Of a DNA stretch of 64,000 nt, positions 47,367 through 56,868 are shown piece after piece (the first letter of the stretch is position 1; every line of letters starts with the position of its first letter). Source of the DNA: Mesorhizobium sp. L-8-3. Its GTDB lineage: Bacteria > Pseudomonadota > Alphaproteobacteria > Rhizobiales > Rhizobiaceae. The notes below the pieces were generated by a model. The model ran no database searches. It saw only the letters and a program-made list of their open reading frames with translations, and was not told where the DNA came from. The stretch covers positions 2,230,501 through 2,294,500 of the forward strand of contig NZ_AP023262.1 of the NCBI RefSeq assembly GCF_016756615.1. The letters run 5' to 3'. The translations under genes were made by a program, and so were the position numbers.

Positions 47367-49169
47367 ATGGCCGAAGCTTTCGACAATGACGCAAACCGCA
47401 GGAGCTCGCTCAAGCCGTTGAGCCGGCTTGCGCCTTATGTTCTGCGTTATCGCGGCAAGGTCGTGGCGTCGCTGTTCTTCCTGGTGCTTGCCGCCGCCAT
47501 GACGCTCACCCTGCCGCTCGCCGTGCGCCGCATGATCGACCATGGCTTTTCGGGCTCGGACTCGACCTTCATCGCCAACTATTTCTCGATGCTGGTGGCG
47601 ATCGCAGCCGTGCTCGCGCTCGCTTCGGCCTGCCGCTACTACTATGTCATCACGCTCGGCGAACGCGTCGTGGCCGATCTGCGCCGCGACGTTTTCGCCC
47701 ATGTGACGACGCTGTCGCCCGCCTTCTTCGACACTGCGCAGTCCGGTGAGATCGTGTCGCGTCTGGCCGCCGACACCACCCAGGTCAAGGCGGCCGTGGG
47801 CTCGACCGCCTCGGTCGCCTTGCGCAACCTGATCATGGGCCTCGGCGCGGTCGGCATGATGGTCGTGACCAGCCCCAAGCTCTCCGGCCTGGTGATCGCC
47901 GCGATCCCGCTGGTCGTGTTGCCGCTCGTCGGTTTCGGCCGGTCGGTGCGCAGGAAGTCGCGCGCGGCTCAGGATACGCTCGCCCAGGCCACCGCCTATG
48001 CCAGCGAGCAGATCGGCGCGGTGCGCACGCTGCAGGCCTTCACCAACGAGGCGCTGGTGACGAAGCGCTTCTCGGCCGCGGTCGACAGCGCCTTCGAGGC
48101 GGCGCGCTCGTCGGTTTTCGCCCGCTCCTTCCTGACCTTCTTCGCCATTTTCACGGTATTCTCCTCCGTGGTGGCGGTGCTGTGGTTCGGGTCTCGCGAC
48201 GTTCTGGCCGGCACGCTGTCTGCCGGCACGCTCGGTCAGTTCCTACTCTATTCGGTGTTGGCCGCAGGCGCGCTCGGCGCGCTCTCGGAAGTATGGGGCG
48301 AACTCGCCCACGCGGCGGGCGCCGCCGAGCGGCTTACCGAGCTTCTGGCCGAGGAGCCGGCGATTACTGCGCCTGCCGCGCCGCGCGCGCTTCCCGCCGA
48401 AGGGTCGGGCCGGGTCGAATTCCTCGACGTTCATTTCTCCTATCCGGTAAGGGCCGACCGCCCGGCGCTGCATGGCATGAGCTTTGCGGTGAAACCCGGC
48501 GAGACGGTCGCCATCGTCGGGCCATCTGGCGCGGGCAAGAGCACCGTCTTCTCGCTGATCCTGCGCTATTACGATGTCGATACCGGTACGGTGTTGGTCG
48601 ACGGCGTCGACGTGCGCGAGGCCGATCCACGGGATGTTCGGTCGCGCATCGCCATCGTACCCCAGGATGTGACCATCTTCGCGGCAACCGTCGGCGACAA
48701 TATCGGCTTCGGCCGGCCGGGCGCGCGCCGGGACGAGATCGAGGCCGCCGCCAAGGCCGCGCTGGCCGACGAATTCATCGGCAAGCTGCCCGACGGCTTC
48801 GATACGCCTGTCGGGGAACGGGGCGTGACCCTGTCGGGTGGTCAGCGGCAGCGCATCGCGATTGCCCGGGCGATCCTGCGCGACGCGCCGATCCTGCTGC
48901 TCGACGAGGCGACCTCGGCGCTCGATGCCGAGAGCGAGACGCTGGTCCAGTCGGCCCTGGAGGGGTTGATGCAGGGACGTACGACGCTGGTCATCGCGCA
49001 TCGGCTGGCGACCGTGCTCAAGGCCGACCGCATCCTCGTGATGGAGGACGGCCGGATCGTCGAGGAAGGCACGCACAGCTCGCTCGTCGCCAGGGGCGGC
49101 GTCTACGCCCGTCTCGCCCGGCTGCAGTTCGAGACCGGTGCCAGCGCCTTCAGGGGCGCGGCGGAATAG
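47367..49169 (+). CDS. ABC exporter (fused membrane and ATPase domains, MsbA-like)
   Basis: A 600-residue half-transporter. The ATG at 47367 follows GGGAAACGATA; the open frame upstream reads through the rpmE promoter side and is not used. Six membrane helices (residues 30-320) precede the ATPase with Walker A GPSGAGKST, signature [16 protein letters not shown], Walker B ILLLDEATSALD and the switch VIAHRLATV. Such exporters move lipids or small molecules outward as homodimers. Substrate unknown; it belongs to the MsbA/Rhizobiales exporter group by appearance. Confidence 0.93.
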   Translation: MAEAFDNDANRRSSLKPLSRLAPYVLRYRGKVVASLFFLVLAAAMTLTLPLAVRRMIDHGFSGSDSTFIANYFSMLVAIAAVLALASACRYYYVITLGERVVADLRRDVFAHVTTLSPAFFDTAQSGEIVSRLAADTTQVKAAVGSTASVALRNLIMGLGAVGMMVVTSPKLSGLVIAAIPLVVLPLVGFGRSVRRKSRAAQDTLAQATAYASEQIGAVRTLQAFTNEALVTKRFSAAVDSAFEAARSSVFARSFLTFFAIFTVFSSVVAVLWFGSRDVLAGTLSAGTLGQFLLYSVLAAGALGALSEVWGELAHAAGAAERLTELLAEEPAITAPAAPRALPAEGSGRVEFLDVHFSYPVRADRPALHGMSFAVKPGETVAIVGPSGAGKSTVFSLILRYYDVDTGTVLVDGVDVREADPRDVRSRIAIVPQDVTIFAATVGDNIGFGRPGARRDEIEAAAKAALADEFIGKLPDGFDTPVGERGVTLSGGQRQRIAIARAILRDAPILLLDEATSALDAESETLVQSALEGLMQGRTTLVIAHRLATVLKADRILVMEDGRIVEEGTHSSLVARGGVYARLARLQFETGASAFRGAAE

Positions 49170-49176
49170 GGGCGGA

Positions 49177-49608
49177 TCAGCCAGGCTTCCAGTCCGCCAA
49201 CGATGAAACGTTGCCAAATTTGCCGGCCTTTGTCACATGGCGACGGTCGGCCGTGACGAATGTGCCGCCCCGTTCAATGGCCATAGCGTGGTAGATACTG
49301 TCCTGAAGGGTCGGATAACCTCCGCCCTTGTTAACTGTCGTCGCGATCCGCTCCGCCACCATTAGTTCGTCGGCGCTGGGTTCGAGGATCTGCAGGCCGA
49401 TGGCGCGGGCGTTTTCCAGGAGACCGAGGATGCTCTTGAAGGGAACATCGTGTCGAAGGCCTATGGACAAGGCTTCATAGACAATCAAAGTCGGGGCGAC
49501 CAGAATGAGGTCATGCTCCGCCACATATGCGAAAAGGGCTTCTGCTTCCGGGCGATCGGCTTCGTCCAGGAAGAGTTTTGCAAAGACCGAGGCGTCGACA
49601 ACGATCAT
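49177..49608 (-). CDS. vapC: PIN-domain toxin (VapC-like)
   Basis: A 143-residue PIN nuclease. The acidic residues are in place: MIVVDASVFAKLFLDEAD at the N terminus, a Glu in TLIVYEALSIGL, and TLQDSIYHAMAIERGGTFVTADRRH (split around MAIERG) near the end. VapC toxins cut tRNA or rRNA with a metal ion. Its start overlaps the antitoxin stop (ATGA). It converges on the ABC exporter gene 7 bp away. Confidence 0.9.
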   Translation of the reverse strand: MIVVDASVFAKLFLDEADRPEAEALFAYVAEHDLILVAPTLIVYEALSIGLRHDVPFKSILGLLENARAIGLQILEPSADELMVAERIATTVNKGGGYPTLQDSIYHAMAIERGGTFVTADRRHVTKAGKFGNVSSLADWKPG

Positions 49609-49883
49609 TTGTTACGATCGCTGGCAGCCAACTGTTCTCCGCGCTGTACCCGGACCTGGTCGAGTGTGTCCACGACGCCGGGTCCCTTAGGTGGATAAGG
49701 CTTGAAGGCCCTGATTTGCGCCAACGCCTTCCGTTTCTCCGCTTCCCGCAGTGCCCGTTCGATCGCGTACTCTACAAAGCTCGATCGCTTGCTTTTCGGC
49801 ACAGCGCGGTCGAGCCTTTTCTTCACAGTGCTGTCGATCGAAAAGGTCGCGCGCTCCTTAGGATTTGTTGCGTTCACGATCAT
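49605..49883 (-). CDS. Ribbon-helix-helix antitoxin of the VapC pair
   Basis: A 92-residue protein. The N-terminal ERATFSIDSTVKKRLDRAV and SFVEYAIERALREAE form a ribbon-helix-helix DNA-binding unit. The C-terminal part (IRAFKPYPPKGPGVVDTL) would bind the toxin. It precedes and overlaps vapC by 4 bp, the usual antitoxin-first order. No strong ribosome site or operator palindrome is obvious upstream. Confidence 0.82.
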   Translation of the reverse strand: MIVNATNPKERATFSIDSTVKKRLDRAVPKSKRSSFVEYAIERALREAEKRKALAQIRAFKPYPPKGPGVVDTLDQVRVQRGEQLAASDRNK

Positions 49884-49993
49884 ACTCTATTTTTCATAAG
49901 ATATGGTCATAAGGGAGCTTTCGCAAGCAGAGCGCAATTCGATTGCTGCGCTCTATGTCTCGGTAGACGACTCGACCTCCGCGAGGCCCATCA

Positions 49994-51646
49994 TCAGCCG
50001 CAGGCATGGCGCCCGGCGATCCGTCCGGAAAAGATGCAGCCGCCGAGGAAAGTACCTTCGAGCGCGTTGTAGCCGTGATATCCGCCGCCGCCGAAGCCCG
50101 CGACCTCTCCCGCCGCATAGAGGCCGGGGATCGGCTCGCCATCCTTGTCCAGCACCTGGGCGTCGAGATTTGTGTGCAGCCCGCCGAGTGTCTTGCGGGT
50201 GAGGATATGGAGCTTCACCGCGATCAGCGGACCGTTCCGCGGATCGAGGATCTTGTGTGGCCGGGCGGTGCGGATCAGCTTGTCGCCGAGATAGTTGCGC
50301 GCGCCGTTGATGGCGGTCACCTGTGCGTCTTTGGAGAATGGATTGTCGATCTCGCGGTCGCGCGCCACGACCTGTTCCAGGAGCTTGTCGTGATCGAGAA
50401 GGGGCTCCTCCGTCAACGCGTTCATGCCGGCGACGAGGTCGCGGAGATTGTCGCGGACAACGAAGTCTTTGCCTTTTTGCTTGAAGGCCTCGACGGGAGG
50501 CGGTGCGCCGCCGCCGCGACGGCTCTTCAGCACGGCGCTCCAACTCTTCGAGGTGAAGTCCGGGTTCTGCTCCGAGCCGGAAAGGGCGAACTCCTTCTTG
50601 ATGATCTTCTGGGTCAGCACGAACCAGGAGTAGTCGTAGCCGGTCGACAGGATGTGCTTCAGCGTCGAGAGCGTGTCGAAACCGGGCAGGCAGGGCGCGG
50701 GCAGGCGGTTGCCGCGGGCGTCGAACCAGAGCGAGGACGGACCAGGCAGGATGCGGATACCGTGGTTCGGCCAGATCGGCGCCCAATTCCTGACGCCCTC
50801 CGTATAGTGCCACATGCGATCGCCGTTGATGACCGCGCCGCCGGCCTCCTTTGTGATCGCGATCATGCGTCCGTCGACATGGTGCGGCACGCCGGCGATC
50901 ATCGTCCTGGGCGCCGGGCCCAGCCGCCCGACCGGCCAGCTCTGGCGCACCAGATCGAAATTGCCGCCGATGCCGCCCGAGGCGACGATCGTGGCGCCGG
51001 CCGCGATCTCGAAATCGCCTGATACGCCGCGTCCGGATTGCTCGCCGCGCTCGACCGTGGACGGTTCCAGGATCTCGCCGGCGACGCCGGTGACGGTACC
51101 ATTGGTCTTGATCAGCCGGCTCACCCGATGGCGGAACCGGAACTCGATCCTGCCCTTGTCGGCATGCTCCCGGACGCGGCGAACGAAAGGCTCGAGCACC
51201 CCCGGTCCGGTGCCCCAGGTGATGTGGAACCGCGGCACGGAATTGCCGTGGCCGTGGGCCTGGGCGCCACCGCGTTCGGCCCAGCCGACCACGGGAAACC
51301 AGCGCATGCCCATGCCGTGAAGCCACGGGCGCATCTCGCCGGCGGCGAAATCGACGAAGCTCTCCGCGAATCGACGCGGCCAGTGGTCTTCAGGACGGTC
51401 GAACTGGGCGGAGCCCAGCCAATCCTGCAAAGCGAGCTCGCGGCTGTCCCTGATGCGCAGCCGCCGCTGCTCGGGGCTGTCGACGAAGAACAGGCCGCCG
51501 AGCGACCAGAAGGCCTGGCCGCCAAGCGAATTCTCTCCCTCCTGTTCGAGGATGACGACGCGCTTGCCGCGGTCTGCCAGTTCGCCCGCGGCGACGAGCC
51601 CGGCGAGCCCCGCGCCCACGATGACGGCGTCCGCTTCCGCAGCCAT
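49994..51646 (-). CDS. FAD-binding dehydrogenase (3-ketosteroid-dehydrogenase-like)
   Basis: A 550-residue flavoprotein. The FAD motif is VIVGAGLAGLVAAGELADRG with VVILEQEGENSLGGQAFWS. Later blocks are TIVASGGIGGNFDLVRQSWP and the C-terminal GLYAAGEVAGFGGGGYHGYN with FLGGCIFSGRIAG. It belongs to the FAD_binding_2 superfamily with 3-ketosteroid dehydrogenase and fumarate-reductase relatives. The substrate is unknown. GGGAGGGATAA precedes the ATG. Confidence 0.92.
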   Translation of the reverse strand: MAAEADAVIVGAGLAGLVAAGELADRGKRVVILEQEGENSLGGQAFWSLGGLFFVDSPEQRRLRIRDSRELALQDWLGSAQFDRPEDHWPRRFAESFVDFAAGEMRPWLHGMGMRWFPVVGWAERGGAQAHGHGNSVPRFHITWGTGPGVLEPFVRRVREHADKGRIEFRFRHRVSRLIKTNGTVTGVAGEILEPSTVERGEQSGRGVSGDFEIAAGATIVASGGIGGNFDLVRQSWPVGRLGPAPRTMIAGVPHHVDGRMIAITKEAGGAVINGDRMWHYTEGVRNWAPIWPNHGIRILPGPSSLWFDARGNRLPAPCLPGFDTLSTLKHILSTGYDYSWFVLTQKIIKKEFALSGSEQNPDFTSKSWSAVLKSRRGGGAPPPVEAFKQKGKDFVVRDNLRDLVAGMNALTEEPLLDHDKLLEQVVARDREIDNPFSKDAQVTAINGARNYLGDKLIRTARPHKILDPRNGPLIAVKLHILTRKTLGGLHTNLDAQVLDKDGEPIPGLYAAGEVAGFGGGGYHGYNALEGTFLGGCIFSGRIAGRHACG

Positions 51647-51867
51647 TTATCCCTCCCCGGCGTGGTTGCGCCTCTCCGTGTCACACAATCGGCCCGAGGA
51701 CGGACTGCGATCAAGCGGTTTCTTGCGGGCGGCAGAGACCATTTCGTCTCCGGCACCTTGTCGACCGGGTGGCCCACATGATCAAATCTGCGCAGCGCGG
51801 CCCGATGCGCAGGGCGAGGTTTGGGGCGACCGTCTCCAACCGAACATATCCGAGGGAGAGGTTGCTC

Positions 51868-52221
51868 ATGGTTGCGACCATATTGATCGTGCTGGTGGCG
51901 CTGCTCCACTTGTACTTCATGTATCTGGAAATGATCGCCTGGGATCGGCCGCTCGGCCGCAAGGTCTTCAACCTCACCCCGGAGTTCGCAACTGCTTCGA
52001 AGGCGCTGGCAGCGAACCAGGGTCTCTACAACGGTTTTCTCGTCGCGGGTCTCGTGTGGGGCCTGACGCTCGGCGACGGCGGCTTCGCGGTGAAGCTGTT
52101 CTTCCTGGCATGCGTCGTGGTGGCCGGCGTCTTCGGCGCGGCCACCGTCAGCAGGCGTATCCTCTATGTCCAGGCGGCGCCGGCGGCTCTTGCCGTGGCG
52201 GCCTTGTGGCTGGGTCTGTGA
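51868..52221 (+). CDS. DUF1304 membrane protein
   Basis: A 117-residue protein with four hydrophobic segments and the DUF1304 features LLHLYFMYLEMIAW, FNLTPEF and NQGLYNGFLVAGL. The ATG at 51868 follows GGGAGAGGTTGCTC. Function unknown. Its upstream 221-bp gap to the flavoprotein gene is a divergent promoter region with nothing else visible. Confidence 0.9.
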   Translation: MVATILIVLVALLHLYFMYLEMIAWDRPLGRKVFNLTPEFATASKALAANQGLYNGFLVAGLVWGLTLGDGGFAVKLFFLACVVVAGVFGAATVSRRILYVQAAPAALAVAALWLGL

Positions 52222-52320
52222 CCGACCGGGCGAAGCCGGCAGGGTCCGGCATGGCCCGAAAACGAAGAAGGGTTCAAGGTTGTTGGATCGCAGCCGGAGC
52301 CTTGCGGTCCGATGCGCCCG

Positions 52321-53352
52321 TCAACGCTCGGTCAGCTTGAGCTCGATGCGGCGGTTCCTGGCCCGGGACTCGCCGGTGTCCGATGCGTCGAGCGGCTGGT
52401 ACTCCCCGAATCCGGCGGCGACGAGCCGGTTGGCCGGCACGCCGTTCTCGATGAGGAATTTCACCACGGCCGTCGAGCGGGCCGACGACAGCTCCCAATT
52501 GTCGCGGTAGCGGCCGGTACCGGAGAGCGGCCTGTCGTCGGTGTGGCCGTCTACCCGCAGCACCCAGTTGATCTCCGGCGGGATCTCCTTCTGCAGCTCG
52601 ATGATGGCGTCGGCGAGCTTCTTCATCTCGACCCGGCCGGCATCGTTGATCACATCCGAGCCCGACGGGAAAAGCACTTCGGACTGGAACACGAAACGGT
52701 CGCCGACGATGCGGATATTCTCCCGGTCGGAGAGAATTTCGCGCAATCGGCCGAAGAAATCCGAGCGATATCGATTGAGTTCCTGCACCCGCTGCGCCAA
52801 GGCGACGTTCAAGCGCCTGCCGAGATCGGCGATCTTGGTGTTGGATTCGCGATCGCGCTGCTCCGACACCTGAAGCGCGTCCTCGAGAGCGGCGATCTGC
52901 TTCCTGAGTGCGGCGATCTGCTGGTTGAGCAGCTCGACCTGCGACATGGCGCGCTGGCTGAGCTGGCGTTCGGAATCGAGCTCGCCGCTCAGGGCGCCGA
53001 TCCTTTCCTGCGCGGCCTGGTCGGAGCCGGCACCACGCGCGAGCAGCTGCTCGAGCCTGGTCTTCTCAGACTCGGCGGCACTGAGCGATGCCTGGAGGTT
53101 GGCGAGCTGGTCATGCACGTCCTGGGTGTTGGTGCGCTCCAGCGCCAACAACTGGGTGAGCTCGTTGATCTGCGAGTTGAGGCGGTTCAGCACCTCGTCT
53201 TTGCCCGAGATCTCCCGGCTCAGCAGGAATTGAGCAAGCACGAAGACCGACAGCAGGAACATGATGGATAGCAACAGCGTCGACAGCGCATCGACGAATC
53301 CGGGCCAGTAGTCTATGCGGCGGTCGGCGCGGCGGCCTCGGGCGAGGGCCAT
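52321..53352 (-). CDS. OmpA/MotB-domain membrane-anchored protein
   Basis: A 343-residue protein with one N-terminal membrane helix (ALSTLLLSIMFLLSVFVLAQFLL region), a long coiled coil from about residue 50 to 190, and a C-terminal OmpA-like peptidoglycan-binding domain (WVLRVDGHTDDRPL, NWELSSARSTAVVKFLIENG split around VVKF, GFGEYQP, RNRRIELKL). It shares a base with the stop of the MotA/TolQ-like gene (TGATG). The pair probably forms a proton-driven unit pulling on the cell wall, distinct from the flagellar stator. Confidence 0.88.
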   Translation of the reverse strand: MALARGRRADRRIDYWPGFVDALSTLLLSIMFLLSVFVLAQFLLSREISGKDEVLNRLNSQINELTQLLALERTNTQDVHDQLANLQASLSAAESEKTRLEQLLARGAGSDQAAQERIGALSGELDSERQLSQRAMSQVELLNQQIAALRKQIAALEDALQVSEQRDRESNTKIADLGRRLNVALAQRVQELNRYRSDFFGRLREILSDRENIRIVGDRFVFQSEVLFPSGSDVINDAGRVEMKKLADAIIELQKEIPPEINWVLRVDGHTDDRPLSGTGRYRDNWELSSARSTAVVKFLIENGVPANRLVAAGFGEYQPLDASDTGESRARNRRIELKLTER

Positions 53353-54371
53353 CAGTGCGGCTCCGTCTTCTTCAGGGATTCGGCCAGCTTGTCGAGCGTG
53401 CGCCGCATCGCCTTCTGCTCCTCGGACTGGGCTTCGACCCAGTCGCGCATCAGCTGCTGCTCGTTGCGCATGTTCTTCACGAGTCCGGAAATGCCGTCGG
53501 CCAGATTGGCCATCGCCGTGGCCACCCGCTGGTTGGACCCACCCGTCTCCTGGATGTTGCGCAGCCGTTCGGACAAGGCGCGCACCTCCTCGGCCGTGCC
53601 CGCGCTGCCGGCATCGCCGACCATGTCGGACGAGAGATCGGTGACCGAGGACAGCCAGTTTTCAAGTTCCGTGTAGAAGCGGGTCTGGGCGCGCCCGGCC
53701 TGCAGATCGAGAAAGCCGACGACGAGTGAGCCGGAGAGGCCAAAAAGCGAGGAGGAGAAGGCCGTGCCCATGCCTTCGAGCGGCGCGGACAGACCGGCCT
53801 TCAGCGCCTCGAGCACGTCGGCGGCATTGCCCGATCCGGGATCGAGCGCGCGGATCGTGTCGCCGATGGAGCCGATGGTCTGCAGCAGGCCCCAGAAGGT
53901 GCCGAGCAGCCCGAGAAAGACCAGCAGTCCGGTCAGATAGCGGGTGATGTCGCGGGTCTCGTCCAGCCGCGTTGCGATCGAATCGAGCATGGTGCGCATG
54001 GAGTTGGTCGACAGCGACATCGACGACGAGCGGCTGAGCAACACCTTCATCGGCGCAAGAAGGACGGGCTCGGTGGTCTCGGAGCCGGCGCGGAAGGAGT
54101 TCACCCATCGCACCTCCCGGAAAAGGCGGATCACCTGCAGGAAGGCGAGCAGGATGCCGACGACGAGCACGCCGATGATCAGGCCGTTGAGGCCCGGATT
54201 GGTGGCGAAGGCCGCGGAGATCTGCCGGTAGAGGATCGCGGTGATGAAGCCGGCGATCGCCAGGAAGACGAGCATCGACAGCAGGAACACCTGCGGGCTC
54301 GACAATTTGTGCGGATCGTAACCGGACTCTCCAATGCTGACGTCTGACCCGAAAGTCCTGAACAATGCCAT
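53352..54371 (-). CDS. MotA/TolQ/ExbB-like proton channel protein
   Basis: A 339-residue inner-membrane protein. Two helices near residues 30-85 and two more further on surround the conserved TGLLVFLGLLGTFWGLLQTIG and LEGMGTAFSSSLFGLSGSL, the proton-path helices of the family. The last 100 residues are a soluble helical tail (NMRNEQQLMRDWVEAQSEEQ). It works with the OmpA-domain protein encoded next. Similar pairs are widespread in alphaproteobacteria with unclear function. Confidence 0.87.
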   Translation of the reverse strand: MALFRTFGSDVSIGESGYDPHKLSSPQVFLLSMLVFLAIAGFITAILYRQISAAFATNPGLNGLIIGVLVVGILLAFLQVIRLFREVRWVNSFRAGSETTEPVLLAPMKVLLSRSSSMSLSTNSMRTMLDSIATRLDETRDITRYLTGLLVFLGLLGTFWGLLQTIGSIGDTIRALDPGSGNAADVLEALKAGLSAPLEGMGTAFSSSLFGLSGSLVVGFLDLQAGRAQTRFYTELENWLSSVTDLSSDMVGDAGSAGTAEEVRALSERLRNIQETGGSNQRVATAMANLADGISGLVKNMRNEQQLMRDWVEAQSEEQKAMRRTLDKLAESLKKTEPH

Positions 54372-54484
54372 TCGCGCGCCTCGAGCGATCCGCCTGATAA
54401 TCGCGCGGGAGTCTAAACGGAATTGTGACTAAATTGAAAGCCGCCGGGTGATGGTGCCGAACGATGCCGCGCAACCCGCCCGGG

Positions 54485-55177
54485 TCAGATCCGATTGACG
54501 ACCAGACAATCCATGACGGCAGCGAGATGAAGCCCGGCCGCCACCACGACGAAGCCGTGCCAGACCGCGCTCTGGAATCGCAGTCCCTGCCAGACGAAAA
54601 AGACGACGCCGCTCGAATAGACCACGCCGCCGGCGACGATCAGCCAGAGCGTCGTCGCAGGCAAGGTGTCCAGCAGGCCTTGGGCGACCGCCACGCCGCT
54701 CCAGCCGATGGCGAGATAGAAGACGATCGCAAGCCGGTCGAAACGGCCGGGCAGAAAGAGCTTCACGGCCATCCCTGTCGCAGCGGCGCCCCAGACGACG
54801 GCGAACATCCGTTGCGCGGTTGCGGGGTCATCGAGCTGGGTGAGGAATGGCGTGTAGGTTCCGGCGATCAGCAGATAGATCGCGGCATGGTCGAAGCGCC
54901 GCAGGATCCACTTCGCTCGCGAGACGGGCCACAGATTGTAGGCGCAGGAAATGGAAAGAACGGTGAGGAGCGAGGCGACGTAGAAGATCGCTGCGACATA
55001 TTCCCACACGCCGGTGTGGAAGACGGCGAAGGCCAGCAATATCGACCCGGCCGAGATGGCGAGCACGATGCCGACCGCATGGACGATGCCATCGGCGATC
55101 AGTTCCGCGCGCGAAAGCAGAAACCGCCCCGCGAAGGGGGTCTCCAATACCGAACGCGCCGCATCGCCGCCTTGCAT
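54485..55177 (-). CDS. Hemolysin III-family (PAQR-like) membrane protein
   Basis: A 230-residue protein with seven membrane helices. Family residues are seen in ELIADGIVHAVGIVLA, SISCAYNLWPVSRAKWILRRFDHAAIYLLIAGTYTP (read in two halves around RAKW), and the final AVWHGFVVVAAGLHLAAV with conserved His. Bacterial members may act in membrane-lipid homeostasis; the hemolysin name is historical. AAGGGACGG precedes the ATG. Confidence 0.92.
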   Translation of the reverse strand: MQGGDAARSVLETPFAGRFLLSRAELIADGIVHAVGIVLAISAGSILLAFAVFHTGVWEYVAAIFYVASLLTVLSISCAYNLWPVSRAKWILRRFDHAAIYLLIAGTYTPFLTQLDDPATAQRMFAVVWGAAATGMAVKLFLPGRFDRLAIVFYLAIGWSGVAVAQGLLDTLPATTLWLIVAGGVVYSSGVVFFVWQGLRFQSAVWHGFVVVAAGLHLAAVMDCLVVNRI

Positions 55178-55292
55178 GCACCGTCCCTTTGCCTAGCGCC
55201 CCAAGCATAACAGCAGGCCGAAGGGGGCGATTTCAAGACCGGTGGCTTCGTCCCTTCGGCGAGGCGCGGCAGGGTCGCGCCCGCTGAAAGTG

Positions 55293-56093
55293 TTATCGCA
55301 CCGGCAGCGGCTTGGTGATGGTCTTCAGCAGCGCGCGATGGATCGCCTCGTTGCCGGCGACGATCGATCCGCTCTCCAGCATGGTCTGGCCGCCATTGCG
55401 GTCGCTGACGAAACCGCCGGCTTCGCGCACCAACAGGATGCCGGCCGCCATGTCCCAGGGCGACAGGGCCTCCTCCCAGAAGCCGTCCATGCGGCCCGCC
55501 GCGACATAAGCGAGGTCGAGCGCAGCCGAGCCGAAGCGGCGGATACCCGATACCTCGCCCATGACGTGGCGCAGCTCGATCAGGAAGTTGCCGTGGTGGC
55601 CGCGGCCGAGATGGGGCACGCCGGTACCAATGACCGTGTCGGACAGCTTGGTGCGGGCCGCGACGCGCAGGCGGCGGTCGTTGAGGAAAGCGCCGCCGCC
55701 GCGTTCAGCCGTGTAGAGCTCGTCCATCGCCGGATTGTAGATGACGGCCGCTACGATCTGGCCCTGCCGCTCGAGCGCGATCGAGATCGAGAACACCGGA
55801 ATGCCATGCAGAAAGTTGGTCGTGCCGTCGAGGGGATCGACGATCCAGCGATGCTGAGCGTCCTCGCCTTCGACCGTGCCGCGTTCTTCCATCAGGAAGG
55901 CGTAGCCCGGCCGGGCCTTCGCCAGTTCGGCATGGATGATCTCTTCGGCCTTGCGATCGGCCTGGCTGACATAGTCGCCGGGTCCTTTCATGGACACCTG
56001 GAGATTCTGGACCTCGCCGAAATCGCGGGCCAGCGAGCGGCCGGCCTTCATGGCCGCCTGTACCATGACATTGATGATCGCCGAACGCGCCAT
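55293..56093 (-). CDS. suhB: Inositol monophosphatase family protein (SuhB)
   Basis: A 266-residue enzyme. Metal-binding motifs are FLMEERG, IVDPLDGTTNFLHGIP and WDMAAGILLVREAGG. It dephosphorylates inositol monophosphates, and SuhB in many bacteria also affects ribosomal RNA transcription. GGAG lies before the ATG. It sits 24 bp after efp on the same strand, a common order in rhizobia. Confidence 0.95.
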   Translation of the reverse strand: MARSAIINVMVQAAMKAGRSLARDFGEVQNLQVSMKGPGDYVSQADRKAEEIIHAELAKARPGYAFLMEERGTVEGEDAQHRWIVDPLDGTTNFLHGIPVFSISIALERQGQIVAAVIYNPAMDELYTAERGGGAFLNDRRLRVAARTKLSDTVIGTGVPHLGRGHHGNFLIELRHVMGEVSGIRRFGSAALDLAYVAAGRMDGFWEEALSPWDMAAGILLVREAGGFVSDRNGGQTMLESGSIVAGNEAIHRALLKTITKPLPVR

Positions 56094-56117
56094 GAGTTGA
56101 GCTCCGATGCGGAAGGA

Positions 56118-56684
56118 TCAATCCGCGCGGCGGACGTAGGTGATCTCGTTGGTGTCGACGATGATACGCTCGCCCGACGAGATGAAGGGCGGAACCAGGA
56201 CCCGGATGCCGTTCTCAAGCACCGCCGGCTTGTAGGAAGAAGCCGCCGTCTGCCCCTTCACGACCGGATCGGCTTCCGTGATGGTGAGGGTCACCGTGTC
56301 CGGAAGCGAAATGCCGATCGGCTTTTCCTCGTAGAGTTCGACGGTGACCATCATGCCGTCCTGGAGGAAGGCCGCGCGCTCGCCGACGAAATCCTTGTTC
56401 AGCTCGAGCTGCTCGTAGCTCTCGGTATCCATGAATACGAGGGACTCGCCCTGCTCGTAGAGGAAGGAGAAGTCCTTCTGCTCCAGCCGCACCTTCTCGA
56501 CCGTCTCAGCCGAACGGAAGCGTTCGTTCAGCTTGGTGCCGTTGATGAGGTTCTTCAGTTCGACCTGGTTGTAGGCGCCGCCTTTGCCGGGCTTCACCGC
56601 ATTGGTCTTGACCGCCACCCAGAGGCCGCCGTCATGCTCGATGACGTTGCCGGGACGGATTTCGTTGCCGTTGATCTTGGCCAT
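56118..56684 (-). CDS. efp: Elongation factor P
   Basis: A 188-residue protein starting [20 protein letters not shown], with the loop [15 protein letters not shown] whose Lys34 is the site of beta-lysylation in EpmA-type systems. Later blocks are [13 protein letters not shown] and [20 protein letters not shown]. The ATG follows GGAAAGAAACC; the longer open frame upstream overlaps the divergent gene and is rejected. It helps the ribosome past proline stretches. Confidence 0.96.
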   Translation of the reverse strand: MAKINGNEIRPGNVIEHDGGLWVAVKTNAVKPGKGGAYNQVELKNLINGTKLNERFRSAETVEKVRLEQKDFSFLYEQGESLVFMDTESYEQLELNKDFVGERAAFLQDGMMVTVELYEEKPIGISLPDTVTLTITEADPVVKGQTAASSYKPAVLENGIRVLVPPFISSGERIIVDTNEITYVRRAD

Positions 56685-56868
56685 GGTTTCTTTCCGGAAG
56701 AGATTTTCTCGCCGCGACGGCGATTTCGCGCCTCCAAGACCACAAAACGCCCGGAGAGGCAAGGCCGCCCTGGTCAAAGCCGAGATGTTACCGAGAGCAA
56801 GGACGATCAAGTCGCCGGCCTGAGACAAGTCTAGCCTGTGCTTCCGGAGCATGGGAAAGGAGACGGTC

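Noticed and set aside
52321..54371. Zorya-type anti-phage system (ZorA/ZorB)
   Set aside because: The pair resembles MotA/MotB-like proteins, but no ZorC, ZorD or ZorE-like gene is adjacent. The neighbours are DUF1304 and hemolysin III genes.
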